In this document: piece after piece, positions 1 through 10,912 of the stretch
How the letters are laid out: each line of letters starts with the position of its first letter
How positions within the stretch are numbered: position 1 is the first letter of the stretch
Assembly: GCA_964057225.1 (NCBI GenBank)
Contig: OZ059899.1
Span: forward strand, 16,872,501 to 16,936,500
Direction of reading: 5' to 3'
From: Auanema rhodensis
Taxonomy: Eukaryota; Nematoda; Chromadorea; Rhabditida; Rhabditidae
DNA: 64,000 bases
Made by a program: the position numbers and the translations under genes
The notes under the pieces: model-generated
Told to the model about the DNA's origin: nothing
Database searches by the model: none
The model's input: only the letters and a program-made list of their open reading frames with translations

Positions 1-352
1 TATCTTTCACGTGAAGCGAGTTACATACCGAGTGCACACCACGTGTACATTTAATTAGCATAAATTAAAGTTCACGTGAATTTCAAAGTCATGGTTACCA
101 TGCACCAATATCAATAATATTATGTTTTTAGACTAATATGGACACGCCGAATTCAAATTTGAACACAGTATCTCTTTATCTTCCACGGGAAGCGAGTTAC
201 ATACCATGTGCACTTCACTTGTACATTTAATTAGCATAAATTAAAGTTCACGTGAATTTCAAAGTCATGGTTACCATGCACCAATATCAATAATATTATG
301 TTTTTAGACTAATATGGACACGCGGAATTCAAATTTGAAAACAGTATCTCTT

Positions 353-528
353 TATCTTTTACCGGAATTGAGTTACACAACATGTGCACTTCACTTGTAC
401 ATTTAATTAGCATAAATTAAAGTTCACGTGAATTTCAAAGTCATGGTTACCATGCACCAATATCAATAATATTATGTTTTTAGACTAATATGGACACGCC
501 GAATTCAAATTTGAAAACAGTATCTCTT
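353..528 (+). repeat. Reference type A monomer (head A, tail c)
   Basis: Type A monomers have TTTTACCGGAATTGAG at positions 5-20 followed by TTACACAACATGTGCAC. This is the commonest head in the first 15 kb. Compared with B, it differs at positions 8, 11, 16, 17 and again around 26-28, so the CENP-B-like motif is degenerate here. Its tail is GCCGAATTC with GAAAAC. A monomers occur in runs of up to eight between B monomers (for example 5457-6688 has seven in a row), giving an alternating box-poor and box-bearing pattern. Confidence 0.95.
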
Positions 529-2464
529 TATCTTTTACCGGAATTGAGTTACACAACATGTGCACTTCACTTGTACATTTAATTAGCATAAATTAAAGTT
601 CACGTGAATTTCAAAGTCATGGTTACCATGCACCAATATCAATAATATTATGTTTTTAGACTAATATGGACACGCCGAATTCAAATTTGAAAACAGTATC
701 TCTTTATCTTTCACGGGAAGCGAGTTACATACCATGTGCACTTCACTTGTACATTTAATTAGCATAAATTAAAGTTCACGTGGATTTCAAAGTCATGGTT
801 ACCATGCACCAATATCAATAATATTATGTTTTTAGACTAATATGGACACGCGGAATTCAAATTTGAAAACAGTATCTCTTTATCTTTTACCGGAATTGAG
901 TTACACAACATGTGCACTTCACTTGTACATTTAATTAGCATAAATTAAAGTTCACGTGAATTTCAAAGTCATGGTTACCATGCACCAATATCAATAATAT
1001 TATGTTTTTAGACTAATATGGACACGCGGAATTCAAATTTGAAAACAGTATCTCTTTATCTTTTACCGGAATTGAGTTACACAACATGTGCACTTCACTT
1101 GTACATTTAATTAGCATAAATTAAAGTTCACGTGAATTTCAAAGTCATGGTTACCATGCACCAATATCAATAATATTATGTTTTTAGACTAATATGGACA
1201 CGCGGAATTCAAATTTGAAAACAGTATCTCTTTATCTTTTACCGGAATTGAGTTACACAACATGTGCACTTCACTTGTACATTTAATTAGCATAAATTAA
1301 AGTTCACGTGAATTTCAAAGTCATGGTTACCATGCACCAATATCAATAATATTATGTTTTTAGACTAATATGGACACGCGGAATTCAAATTTGAAAACAG
1401 TATCTCTTTATCTTTTACCGGAATTGAGTTACACAACATGTGCACTTCACTTGTACATTTAATTAGCATAAATTAAAGTTCACGTGAATTTCAAAGTCAT
1501 GGTTACCATGCACCAATATCAATAATATTATGTTTTTAGACTAATATGGACACGCCGAATTCAAATTTGAAAACAGTATCTCTTTATCTTTTACCGGAAT
1601 TGAGTTACACAACATGTGCACTTCACTTGTACATTTAATTAGCATAAATTAAAGTTCACGTAAATTTCAAAGTCATGGTTACCATGCACCAATATCAATA
1701 AAAATTTGTTTTTAGACTAATATGGACATGGGGAATCTAATTTTGAGAACTGCATCTCTTTATCTTTCACGTGAAGCGAGTTACATACCAAGTGCACATC
1801 ACGTGTACATTTAATTAGCATAAATTAAAGTTCACGTGAATTTCAAAGTCATGGTTACCATGCACCAATATCAATAATATTATGTTTTTAGACTAATATG
1901 GACACGCGGAATTCAAATTTGAAAACAGTATCTCTTTATCTTTTACCGGAATTGAGTTACACAACATGTGCACTTCACTTGTACATTTAATTAGCATAAA
2001 TTAAAGTTCACGTAAATTTCAAAATCATGGTTACCATGCACCAATATCAGTAAAAAATTGTTTTTAGACTAATATGGACATGGGGAATCTAATTTTGATA
2101 ACTGCATCTCTTTATCTTTCACGTGAAGCGAGTTACATACCGAGTGCACACCACGTGTACATTTAATTAGCATAAATTAAAGTTCACGTGAATTTCAAAG
2201 TCATGGTTACCATGCACCAATATCAATAATATTATGTTTTTAGACTAATATGGACACGCCGAATTCAAATTTGAACACAGTATCTCTTTATCTTTCACGG
2301 GGAGCGAGTTACATACCATGTGCACTTCACTTGTACATTTAATTAGCATAAATTAAAGTTCACGTGAATTTCAAAGTCATGGTTACCATGCACCAATATC
2401 AATAATATTATGTTTTTAGACTAATATGGACACGCGGAATTCAAATTTGAAAACAGTATCTCTT

Positions 2465-2640
2465 TATCTTTTACCGGAATTGAGTTACACAACATGTGCA
2501 CTTCACTTGTACATTTAATTAGCATAAATTAAAGTTCACGTAAATTTCAAAGTCATGGTTACCATGCACCAATATCAATAAAAATTTGTTTTTAGACTAA
2601 TATGGACATGGGGAATCTAATTTTGAGAACTGCATCTCTT
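2465..2640 (+). repeat. Reference D-tail monomer
   Basis: This monomer has an A head, CACGTAAAT in place of CACGTGAAT, and the divergent D tail: AATAAAAATTTG instead of AATAATATTATG, then GGACATGGGGAATC and TTTTGAGAACTGC. The D tail destroys both the ATAATATTAT and the TTCAAATTTGAA dyads and the EcoRI site. I count 49 D tails by hand, absent between 2641 and 15136 and frequent afterwards. Nearly every one is followed by a C or Cc head, so D-tail plus C-head forms a linked block of about 60-100 bp that behaves as one exchange unit. Confidence 0.93.
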
Positions 2641-3168
2641 TATCTTTCACGTGAAGCGAGTTACATACCAAGTGCACATCACGTGTACATTTAATTAGCA
2701 TAAATTAAAGTTCACGTGAATTTCAAAGTCATGGTTACCATGCACCAATATCAATAATATTATGTTTTTAGACTAATATGGACACGCGGAATTCAAATTT
2801 GAAAACAGTATCTCTTTATCTTTTACCGGAATTGAGTTACACAACATGTGCACTTCACTTGTACATTTAATTAGCATAAATTAAAGTTCACGTGAATTTC
2901 AAAGTCATGGTTACCATGCACCAATATCAATAATATTATGTTTTTAGACTAATATGGACACGCCGAATTCAAATTTGAAAACAGTATCTCTTTATCTTTT
3001 ACCGGAATTGAGTTACACAACATGTGCACTTCACTTGTACATTTAATTAGCATAAATTAAAGTTCACGTGAATTTCAAAGTCATGGTTACCATGCACCAA
3101 TATCAATAATATTATGTTTTTAGACTAATATGGACACGCGGAATTCAAATTTGAAAACAGTATCTCTT

Positions 3169-3344
3169 TATCTTTCACGTGAAGCGAGTTACATACCAAG
3201 TGCACATCACGTGTACATTTAATTAGCATAAATTAAAGTTCACGTGAATTTCAAAGTCATGGTTACCATGCACCAATATCAATAATATTATGTTTTTAGA
3301 CTAATATGGACACGCCGAATTCAAATTTGAACACAGTATCTCTT
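3169..3344 (+). repeat. Reference type C monomer (three CACGTG motifs)
   Basis: Type C heads read TTTCACGTGAAGCGAG, then CCAAGTGCACATCACGTGTACA. This one is at 3169 with a c* tail. Together with the invariant TTCACGTGAA in the middle of every monomer, a C monomer has three CACGTG hexamers, at monomer positions 8-13, 40-45 and 73-78. C heads nearly always follow a D tail, as in 1585 to 1761 and 2465 to 2641, although this copy follows a g tail. Two early copies (1 and 2113) have CCGAGTGCACACCACGTG instead. Confidence 0.93.
3206..3213 (+). other. CDEI-like octamer ATCACGTG in a C monomer (representative)
   Basis: ATCACGTG at monomer positions 38-45 matches RTCACRTG, the Cbf1-bound CDEI element of budding-yeast point centromeres. 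It is present in the C heads and replaced by TTCACTTG or TTCACTTC elsewhere. There is no CDEII/CDEIII-like arrangement, and an 8-mer match can arise by chance, so this is a note on sequence and not evidence for a point centromere. Confidence 0.3.
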
Positions 3345-3348
3345 TATC

Positions 3349-3365
3349 TTTCACGGGAAGCGAGT
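3349..3365 (+). other. CENP-B-box-like 17-mer (representative copy)
   Basis: At monomer positions 5-21 the sequence is TTTCACGGGAAGCGAGT. Against the mammalian CENP-B box core NTTCGNNNNANNCGGGN it matches seven of nine fixed bases; the two misses are A for G at core base 5 and A for G at core base 15. Against the fuller YTTCGTTGGAARCGGGA it matches 12 of 17. The same register position is present in every B and C head (C has T at box base 8). A heads match only five of the nine. The two missing bases are ones required for CENP-B binding in mammals, so binding by a CENP-B-like protein is speculative. Confidence 0.45.
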
Positions 3366-3394
3366 TACATACCATGTGCACTTCACTTGTACAT

Positions 3395-3412
3395 TTAATT
3401 AGCATAAATTAA
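3395..3412. other. Six-frame stop cluster in each monomer (positions 51-68)
   Basis: The segment TTAATTAGCATAAATTAA holds TAA, TAG and TAA in three different forward frames (positions 52, 56, 66) and TTA, TTA, TTA in the three reverse frames (51, 55, 65). It is repeated every 176 bp with few changes. No open frame can therefore pass from one ordinary monomer into the next on either strand, which limits most ORFs to under about 60 codons and excludes a protein-coding tandem repeat. Confidence 0.9.
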
Positions 3413-3414
3413 AG

Positions 3415-3424
3415 TTCACGTGAA
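3415..3424. other. Dyad TTCACGTGAA (representative, positions 71-80)
   Basis: A perfect 10-bp palindrome centred on CACGTG, at the same place in nearly every monomer. A CACGTAAAT variant breaks it in a minority, mainly monomers with D tails or C heads (for example 1585, 2465, 26049). CACGTG is an E-box/G-box core recognised by bHLH and bZIP factors in general; nothing here shows binding. In C monomers the same 10-mer also occurs at head positions 6-15. Confidence 0.8.
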
Positions 3425-3433
3425 TTTCAAAGT

Positions 3434-3446
3434 CATGGTTACCATG
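3434..3446. other. Dyad CATGGTTACCATG (representative, positions 90-102)
   Basis: A 13-base dyad with two perfect 6-base arms around one central base. It is nearly invariant over 64 kb. Variants are GGTCACC (for example 26225, 26401, 31680, 36607, 43646), which leaves one arm mismatch, and ACCATACACC, which shortens the right arm. Confidence 0.8.
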
Positions 3447-3457
3447 CACCAATATCA

Positions 3458-3467
3458 ATAATATTAT
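3458..3467. other. Dyad ATAATATTAT (representative, positions 114-123)
   Basis: A perfect 10-bp A/T palindrome present in all monomers except those with the AATAAAAATTTG replacement. Single variants also break it, such as AATATTATTATG at 33616 and its copy at 38543. Confidence 0.78.
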
Positions 3468-3495
3468 GTTTTTAGACTAATATGGACACGCGGAA

Positions 3496-3507
3496 TTCAA
3501 ATTTGAA
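3496..3507. other. Dyad TTCAAATTTGAA overlapping an EcoRI site (positions 152-163)
   Basis: A perfect 12-bp palindrome that starts inside GAATTC. It is present in c and g tails, changed to TTCAAATTTGAACAC in c* tails (dyad kept), and lost in D tails. It is weakened where TCAGATTT, AAATCTG or CAATTTTG variants occur. Confidence 0.78.
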
Positions 3508-6500
3508 AACAGTATCTCTTTATCTTTTACCGGAATTGAGTTACACAACATGTGCACTTCACTTGTACATTTAATTAGCATAAATTAAAGTTCACGTGAA
3601 TTTCAAAGTCATGGTTACCATGCACCAATATCAATAATATTATGTTTTTAGACTAATATGGACACGCGGAATTCAAATTTGAAAACAGTATCTCTTTATC
3701 TTTTACCGGAATTGAGTTACACAACATGTGCACTTCACTTGTACATTTAATTAGCATAAATTAAAGTTCACGTGAATTTCAAAGTCATGGTTACCATGCA
3801 CCAATATCAATAATATTATGTTTTTAGACTAATATGGACACGCGGAATTCAAATTTGAAAACAGTATCTCTTTATCTTTTACCGGAATTGAGTTACACAA
3901 CATGTGCACTTCACTTGTACATTTAATTAGCATAAATTAAAGTTCACGTGAATTTCAAAGTCATGGTTACCATGCACCAATATCAATAATATTATGTTTT
4001 TAGACTAATATGGACACGCCGAATTCAAATTTGAAAACAGTATCTCTTTATCTTTTACCGGAATTGAGTTACACAACATGTGCACTTCACTTGTACATTT
4101 AATTAGCATAAATTAAAGTTCACGTGAATTTCAAAGTCATGGTTACCATGCACCAATATCAATAATATTATGTTTTTAGACTAATATGGACACGCGGAAT
4201 TCAAATTTGAAAACAGTATCTCTTTATCTTTCACGTGAAGCGAGTTACATACCAAGTGCACATCACGTGTACATTTAATTAGCATAAATTAAAGTTCACG
4301 TGAATTTCAAAGTCATGGTTACCATGCACCAATATCAATAATATTATGTTTTTAGACTAATATGGACACGCCGAATTCAAATTTGAACACAGTATCTCTT
4401 TATCTTTCACGGGAAGCGAGTTACACACCATGTGCACTTCACTTGTACATTTAATTAGCATAAATTAAAGTTCACGTGAATTTCAAAGTCATGGTTACCA
4501 TGCACCAATATCAATAATATTATGTTTTTAGACTAATATGGACACGCGGAATTCAAATTTGAAAACAGTATCTCTTTATCTTTTACCGGAATTGAGTTAC
4601 ACAACATGTGCACTTCACTTGTACATTTAATTAGCATAAATTAAAGTTCACGTGAATTTCAAAGTCATGGTTACCATGCACCAATATCAATAATATTATG
4701 TTTTTAGACTAATATGGACACGCGGAATTCAAATTTGAAAACAGTATCTCTTTATCTTTTACCGGAATTGAGTTACACAACATGTGCACTTCACTTGTAC
4801 ATTTAATTAGCATAAATTAAAGTTCACGTGAATTTCAAAGTCATGGTTACCATGCACCAATATCAATAATATTATGTTTTTAGACTAATATGGACACGCG
4901 GAATTCAAATTTGAAAACAGTATCTCTTTATCTTTTACCGGAATTGAGTTACACAACATGTGCACTTCACTTGTACATTTAATTAGCATAAATTAAAGTT
5001 CACGTGAATTTCAAAGTCATGGTTACCATGCACCAATATCAATAATATTATGTTTTTAGACTAATATGGACACGCGGAATTCAAATTTGAAAACAGTATC
5101 TCTTTATCTTTTACCGGAATTGAGTTACACAACATGTGCACTTCACTTGTACATTTAATTAGCATAAATTAAAGTTCACGTGAATTTCAAAGTCATGGTT
5201 ACCATGCACCAATATCAATAATATTATGTTTTTAGACTAATATGGACACGCCGAATTCAAATTTGAACACAGTATCTCTTTATCTTTCACGGGAAGCGAG
5301 TTACATACCATGTGCACTTCACTTGTACATTTAATTAGCATAAATTAAAGTTCACGTGAATTTCAAAGTCATGGTTACCATGCACCAATATCAATAATAT
5401 TATGTTTTTAGACTAATATGGACACGCGGAATTCAAATTTGAAAACAGTATCTCTTTATCTTTTACCGGAATTGAGTTACACAACATGTGCACTTCACTT
5501 GTACATTTAATTAGCATAAATTAAAGTTCACGTGAATTTCAAAGTCATGGTTACCATGCACCAATATCAATAATATTATGTTTTTAGACTAATCTGGACA
5601 CGCGGAATTCAAATTTGAAAACAGTATCTCTTTATCTTTTACCGGAATTGAGTTACACAACATGTGCACTTCACTTGTACATTTAATTAGCATAAATTAA
5701 AGTTCACGTGAATTTCAAAGTCATGGTTACCATGCACCAATATCAATAATATTATGTTTTTAGACTAATATGGACACGCGGAATTCAAATTTGAAAACAG
5801 TATCTCTTTATCTTTTACCGGAATTGAGTTACACAACATGTGCACTTCACTTGTACATTTAATTAGCATAAATTAAAGTTCACGTGAATTTCAAAGTCAT
5901 GGTTACCATGCACCAATATCAATAATATTATGTTTTTAGACTAATCTGGACACGCGGAATTCAAATTTGAAAACAGTATCTCTTTATCTTTTACCGGAAT
6001 TGAGTTACACAACATGTGCACTTCACTTGTACATTTAATTAGCATAAATTAAAGTTCACGTGAATTTCAAAGTCATGGTTACCATGCACCAATATCAATA
6101 ATATTATGTTTTTAGACTAATATGGACACGCGGAATTCAAATTTGAAAACAGTATCTCTTTATCTTTTACCGGAATTGAGTTACACAACATGTGCACTTC
6201 ACTTGTACATTTAATTAGCATAAATTAAAGTTCACGTGAATTTCAAAGTCATGGTTACCATGCACCAATATCAATAATATTATGTTTTTAGACTAATATG
6301 GACACGCGGAATTCAAATTTGAAAACAGTATCTCTTTATCTTTTACCGGAATTGAGTTACACAACATGTGCACTTCACTTGTACATTTAATTAGCATAAA
6401 TTAAAGTTCACGTGAATTTCAAAGTCATGGTTACCATGCACCAATATCAATAATATTATGTTTTTAGACTAATATGGACACGCGGAATTCAAATTTGAAA

Positions 6501-7216
6501 ACAGTATCTCTTTATCTTTTACCGGAATTGAGTTACACAACATGTGCACTTCACTTGTACATTTAATTAGCATAAATTAAAGTTCACGTGAATTTCAAAG
6601 TCATGGTTACCATGCACCAATATCAATAATATTATGTTTTTAGACTAATATGGACACGCCGAATTCAAATTTGAACACAGTATCTCTTTATCTTTCACGG
6701 GAAGCGAGTTACATACCATGTGCACTTCACTTGTACATTTAATTAGCATAAATTAAAGTTCACGTGAATTTCAAAGTCATGGTTACCATGCACCAATATC
6801 AATAATATTATGTTTTTAGACTAATATGGACACGCGGAATTCAAATTTGAAAACAGTATCTCTTTATCTTTTACCGGAATTGAGTTACACAACATGTGCA
6901 CTTCACTTGTACATTTAATTAGCATAAATTAAAGTTCACGTGAATTTCAAAGTCATGGTTACCATGCACCAATATCAATAATATTATGTTTTTAGACTAA
7001 TATGGACACGCGGAATTCAAATTTGAAAACAGTATCTCTTTATCTTTTACCGGAATTGAGTTACACAACATGTGCACTTCACTTGTACATTTAATTAGCA
7101 TAAATTAAAGTTCACGTGAATTTCAAAGTCATGGTTACCATGCACCAATATCAATAATATTATGTTTTTAGACTAATATGGACACGCCGAATTCAAATTT
7201 GAACACAGTATCTCTT

Positions 7217-7920
7217 TATCTTTCACGGGAAGCGAGTTACATACCATGTGCACTTCACTTGTAAATTTAATTAGCATAAATTAAAGTTCACGTGAATTTC
7301 AAAGTCATGGTTACCATGCACCAATATCAATAATATTATGTTTTTACACTAATATGGACACGCCGAATTCAAATTTGAACACAGTATCTCTTTATCTTTC
7401 ACGGGAAGCGAGTTACATACCATGTGCACTTCACTTGTACATTTAATTAGCATAAATTAAAGTTCACGTGAATTTCAAAGTCATGGTTACCATGCACCAA
7501 TATCAATAATATTATGTTTTTACACTAATATGGACACGCCGAATTCAAATTTGAACACAGTATCTCTTTATCTTTCACGGGAAGCGAGTTACATACCATG
7601 TGCACTTCACTTGTACATTTAATTAGCATAAATTAAAGTTCACGTGAATTTCAAAGTCATGGTTACCATGCACCAATATCAATAATATTATGTTTTTACA
7701 CTAATATGGACACGCCGAATTCAAATTTGAACACAGTATCTCTTTATCTTTCACGGGAAGCGAGTTACATACCATGTGCACTTCACTTGTACATTTAATT
7801 AGCATAAATTAAAGTTCACGTGAATTTCAAAGTCATGGTTACCATGCACCAATATCAATAATATTATGTTTTTACACTAATATGGACACGCCGAATTCAA
7901 ATTTGAACACAGTATCTCTT
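7217..7920 (+). repeat. Run of four near-identical B monomers (TTTTTACACT allele)
   Basis: Monomers at 7217, 7393, 7569 and 7745 are B head, c* tail, and all carry TTTTTACACTAAT in place of TTTTTAGACTAAT, an allele seen nowhere else in the window. The first differs by GTAAATTT for GTACATTT. This is local single-monomer amplification, the youngest-looking event in the first 15 kb. Confidence 0.9.
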
Positions 7921-8800
7921 TATCTTTCACGGGAAGCGAGTTACATACCATGTGCACTTCACTTGTACATTTAATTAGCATAAATTAAAGTTCACGTGAA
8001 TTTCAAAGTCATGGTTACCATGCACCAATATCAATAATATTATGTTTTTAGACTAATATGGACACGCCGAATTCAAATTTGAAAACAGTATCTCTTTATC
8101 TTTTACCGGAATTGAGTTACACAACATGTGCACTTCACTTGTACATTTAATTAGCATAAATTAAAGTTCACGTGAATTTCAAAGTCATGGTTACCATGCA
8201 CCAATATCAATAATATTATGTTTTTAGACTAATATGGACACGCCGAATTCAAATTTGAACACAGTATCTCTTTATCTTTCACGGGAAGCGAGTTACATAC
8301 CATGTGCACTTCACTTGTACATTTAATTAGCATAAATTAAAGTTCACGTGAATTTCAAAGTCATGGTTACCATGCACCAATATCAATAATATTATGTTTT
8401 TAGACTAATATGGACACGCGGAATTCAAATTTGAAAACAGTATCTCTTTATCTTTTACCGGAATTGAGTTACACAACATGTGCACTTCACTTGTACATTT
8501 AATTAGCATAAATTAAAGTTCACGTGAATTTCAAAGTCATGGTTACCATGCACCAATATCAATAATATTATGTTTTTAGACTAATATGGACACGCGGAAT
8601 TCAAATTTGAAAACAGTATTTCTTTATCTTTTACCGGAATTGAGTTACACAACATGTGCACTTCACTTGTACATTTAATTAGCATAAATTAAAGTTCACG
8701 TGAATTTCAAAGTCATGGTTACCATGCACCAATATCAATAATATTATGTTTTTAGACTAATATGGACACGCGGAATTCAAATTTGAAAACAGTATCTCTT
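7921..8800 (+). repeat. Transition monomers 46-50
   Basis: Five monomers follow the B run: B with c tail, A with c* tail, B with g tail, and two A with g tail. The junction before 8625 reads GTATTTCTTTATC, a private C-to-T change. The order A(c*), B(g), A(g), A(g) at 8097-8800 is already the 4-monomer unit that is repeated in the next segment. Confidence 0.8.
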
Positions 8801-10912
8801 TATCTTTTACCGGAATTGAGTTACACAACATGTGCACTTCACTTGTACATTTAATTAGCATAAATTAAAGTTCACGTGAATTTCAAAGTCATGGTTACCA
8901 TGCACCAATATCAATAATATTATGTTTTTAGACTAATATGGACACGCCGAATTCAAATTTGAACACAGTATCTCTTTATCTTTCACGGGAAGCGAGTTAC
9001 ATACCATGTGCACTTCACTTGTACATTTAATTAGCATAAATTAAAGTTCACGTGAATTTCAAAGTCATGGTTACCATGCACCAATATCAATAATATTATG
9101 TTTTTAGACTAATATGGACACGCGGAATTCAAATTTGAAAACAGTATCTCTTTATCTTTTACCGGAATTGAGTTACACAACATGTGCACTTCACTTGTAC
9201 ATTTAATTAGCATAAATTAAAGTTCACGTGAATTTCAAAGTCATGGTTACCATGCACCAATATCAATAATATTATGTTTTTAGACTAATCTGGACACGCG
9301 GAATTCAAATTTGAAAACAGTATCTCTTTATCTTTTACCGGAATTGAGTTACACAACATGTGCACTTCACTTGTACATTTAATTAGCATAAATTAAAGTT
9401 CACGTGAATTTCAAAGTCATGGTTACCATGCACCAATATCAATAATATTATGTTTTTAGACTAATATGGACACGCGGAATTCAAATTTGAAAACAGTATC
9501 TCTTTATCTTTTACCGGAATTGAGTTACACAACATGTGCACTTCACTTGTACATTTAATTAGCATAAATTAAAGTTCACGTGAATTTCAAAGTCATGGTT
9601 ACCATGCACCAATATCAATAATATTATGTTTTTAGACTAATATGGACACGCCGAATTCAAATTTGAACACAGTATCTCTTTATCTTTCACGGGAAGCGAG
9701 TTACATACCATGTGCACTTCACTTGTACATTTAATTAGCATAAATTAAAGTTCACGTGAATTTCAAAGTCATGGTTACCATGCACCAATATCAATAATAT
9801 TATGTTTTTAGACTAATATGGACACGCGGAATTCAAATTTGAAAACAGTATCTCTTTATCTTTTACCGGAATTGAGTTACACAACATGTGCACTTCACTT
9901 GTACATTTAATTAGCATAAATTAAAGTTCACGTGAATTTCAAAGTCATGGTTACCATGCACCAATATCAATAATATTATGTTTTTAGACTAATATGGACA
10001 CGCCGAATTCAAATTTGAAAACAGTATCTCTTTATCTTTTACCGGAATTGAGTTACACAACATGTGCACTTCACTTGTACATTTAATTAGCATAAATTAA
10101 AGTTCACGTGAATTTCAAAGTCATGGTTACCATGCACCAATATCAATAATATTATGTTTTTAGACTAATATGGACACGCGGAATTCAAATTTGAAAACAG
10201 TATCTCTTTATCTTTTACCGGAATTGAGTTACACAACATGTGCACTTCACTTGTACATTTAATTAGCATAAATTAAAGTTCACGTGAATTTCAAAGTCAT
10301 GGTTACCATGCACCAATATCAATAATATTATGTTTTTAGACTAATATGGACACGCCGAATTCAAATTTGAACACAGTATCTCTTTATCTTTCACGGGAAG
10401 CGAGTTACATACCATGTGCACTTCACTTGTACATTTAATTAGCATAAATTAAAGTTCACGTGAATTTCAAAGTCATGGTTACCATGCACCAATATCAATA
10501 ATATTATGTTTTTAGACTAATATGGACACGCGGAATTCAAATTTGAAAACAGTATCTCTTTATCTTTTACCGGAATTGAGTTACACAACATGTGCACTTC
10601 ACTTGTACATTTAATTAGCATAAATTAAAGTTCACGTGAATTTCAAAGTCATGGTTACCATGCACCAATATCAATAATATTATGTTTTTAGACTAATCTG
10701 GACACGCGGAATTCAAATTTGAAAACAGTATCTCTTTATCTTTTACCGGAATTGAGTTACACAACATGTGCACTTCACTTGTACATTTAATTAGCATAAA
10801 TTAAAGTTCACGTGAATTTCAAAGTCATGGTTACCATGCACCAATATCAATAATATTATGTTTTTAGACTAATATGGACACGCGGAATTCAAATTTGAAA
10901 ACAGTATCTCTT
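8801..10912 (+). repeat. 4-monomer higher-order repeat (704 bp), three copies
   Basis: The unit is A(c*), B(g), A, A(g). Copies start at 8801, 9505 and 10209. Copies one and three share the AATCTGG allele in the third monomer (9287 and 10695, exactly 1,408 bp apart), whereas copy two has a c tail and AATATGG there. A fourth less marked copy precedes it at 8097-8800. The alternation of copies one and three suggests an 8-monomer unit built from two 4-mers. Confidence 0.85.

Larger units (their letters stand above)
1..2816 (+). repeat. Array segment with early C and D variants (monomers 1-16)
   Basis: This segment mixes A, B and C heads with all tail forms. C-type heads are at 1, 1761, 2113 and 2641; D tails are at 1585, 1937 and 2465. 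The copies at 1 and 2113 share the unusual CCGAGTGCACACCACGTG head and a c* tail and are each followed by a B monomer with a private change (TTCCACGGG at 177, CACGGGGAGC at 2289), so 1-352 and 2113-2464 look like copies of one pair. The monomer at 1937 has its own changes (AAAATCATGG, ATCAGTAAAAAATTG, GATAAC). The monomer at 705 has CACGTGGATTTC. Tandem copies at 1585-1936 and 2465-2816 (A with D tail, then C with g tail) also match. Confidence 0.85.
3345..3520 (+). repeat. Reference type B monomer (head B, tail g)
   Basis: This monomer is a convenient reference for the B type. Its head reads TTTCACGGGAAGCGAG at monomer positions 5-20, then ATACCATGTGCAC, and its tail carries GCGGAATTC with GAAAAC. 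It contains a CENP-B-box-like 17-mer in the head and four dyads in the middle and tail. B heads follow almost every tail of the c* form (GAACAC), so the GAACAC-TTTCACGGG block travels as one unit across the arbitrary monomer boundary used here. From about 15.5 kb onward most B monomers carry CTTCTAC instead of CTTGTAC at positions 41-48 (called Bc). Confidence 0.95.
2817..7216 (+). repeat. A/B-rich segment (monomers 17-41)
   Basis: Here runs of A monomers with g tails are punctuated by a c* tail followed by a B monomer. C heads are only at 3169 and 4225, both with c* tails. 3169-4224 and 4225 onward start alike (C c*, B g, A g, A g), so a 6-monomer step of 1,056 bp is visible. The AATCTGG allele (instead of AATATGG) appears at 5457-5632 and 5809-5984, two monomers apart, and again at 9153 and 10561. 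There are no D tails and no CTTCTAC allele. Confidence 0.85.

Noticed and set aside
3206-3213. Budding-yeast-type point centromere
   Set aside because: Only an 8-base CDEI-like match exists; there is no CDEII/CDEIII arrangement and the site is repeated in many monomers of a long satellite array.
3496-3507. Intrinsic transcription terminators or hairpin RNA genes at the dyads
   Set aside because: The palindromes have no loop or a one-base loop, are AT-rich or short, and occur once per monomer with no gene nearby.
7217-7920. Separate satellite family
   Set aside because: These monomers differ from ordinary B monomers at only one shared base and keep the same register.
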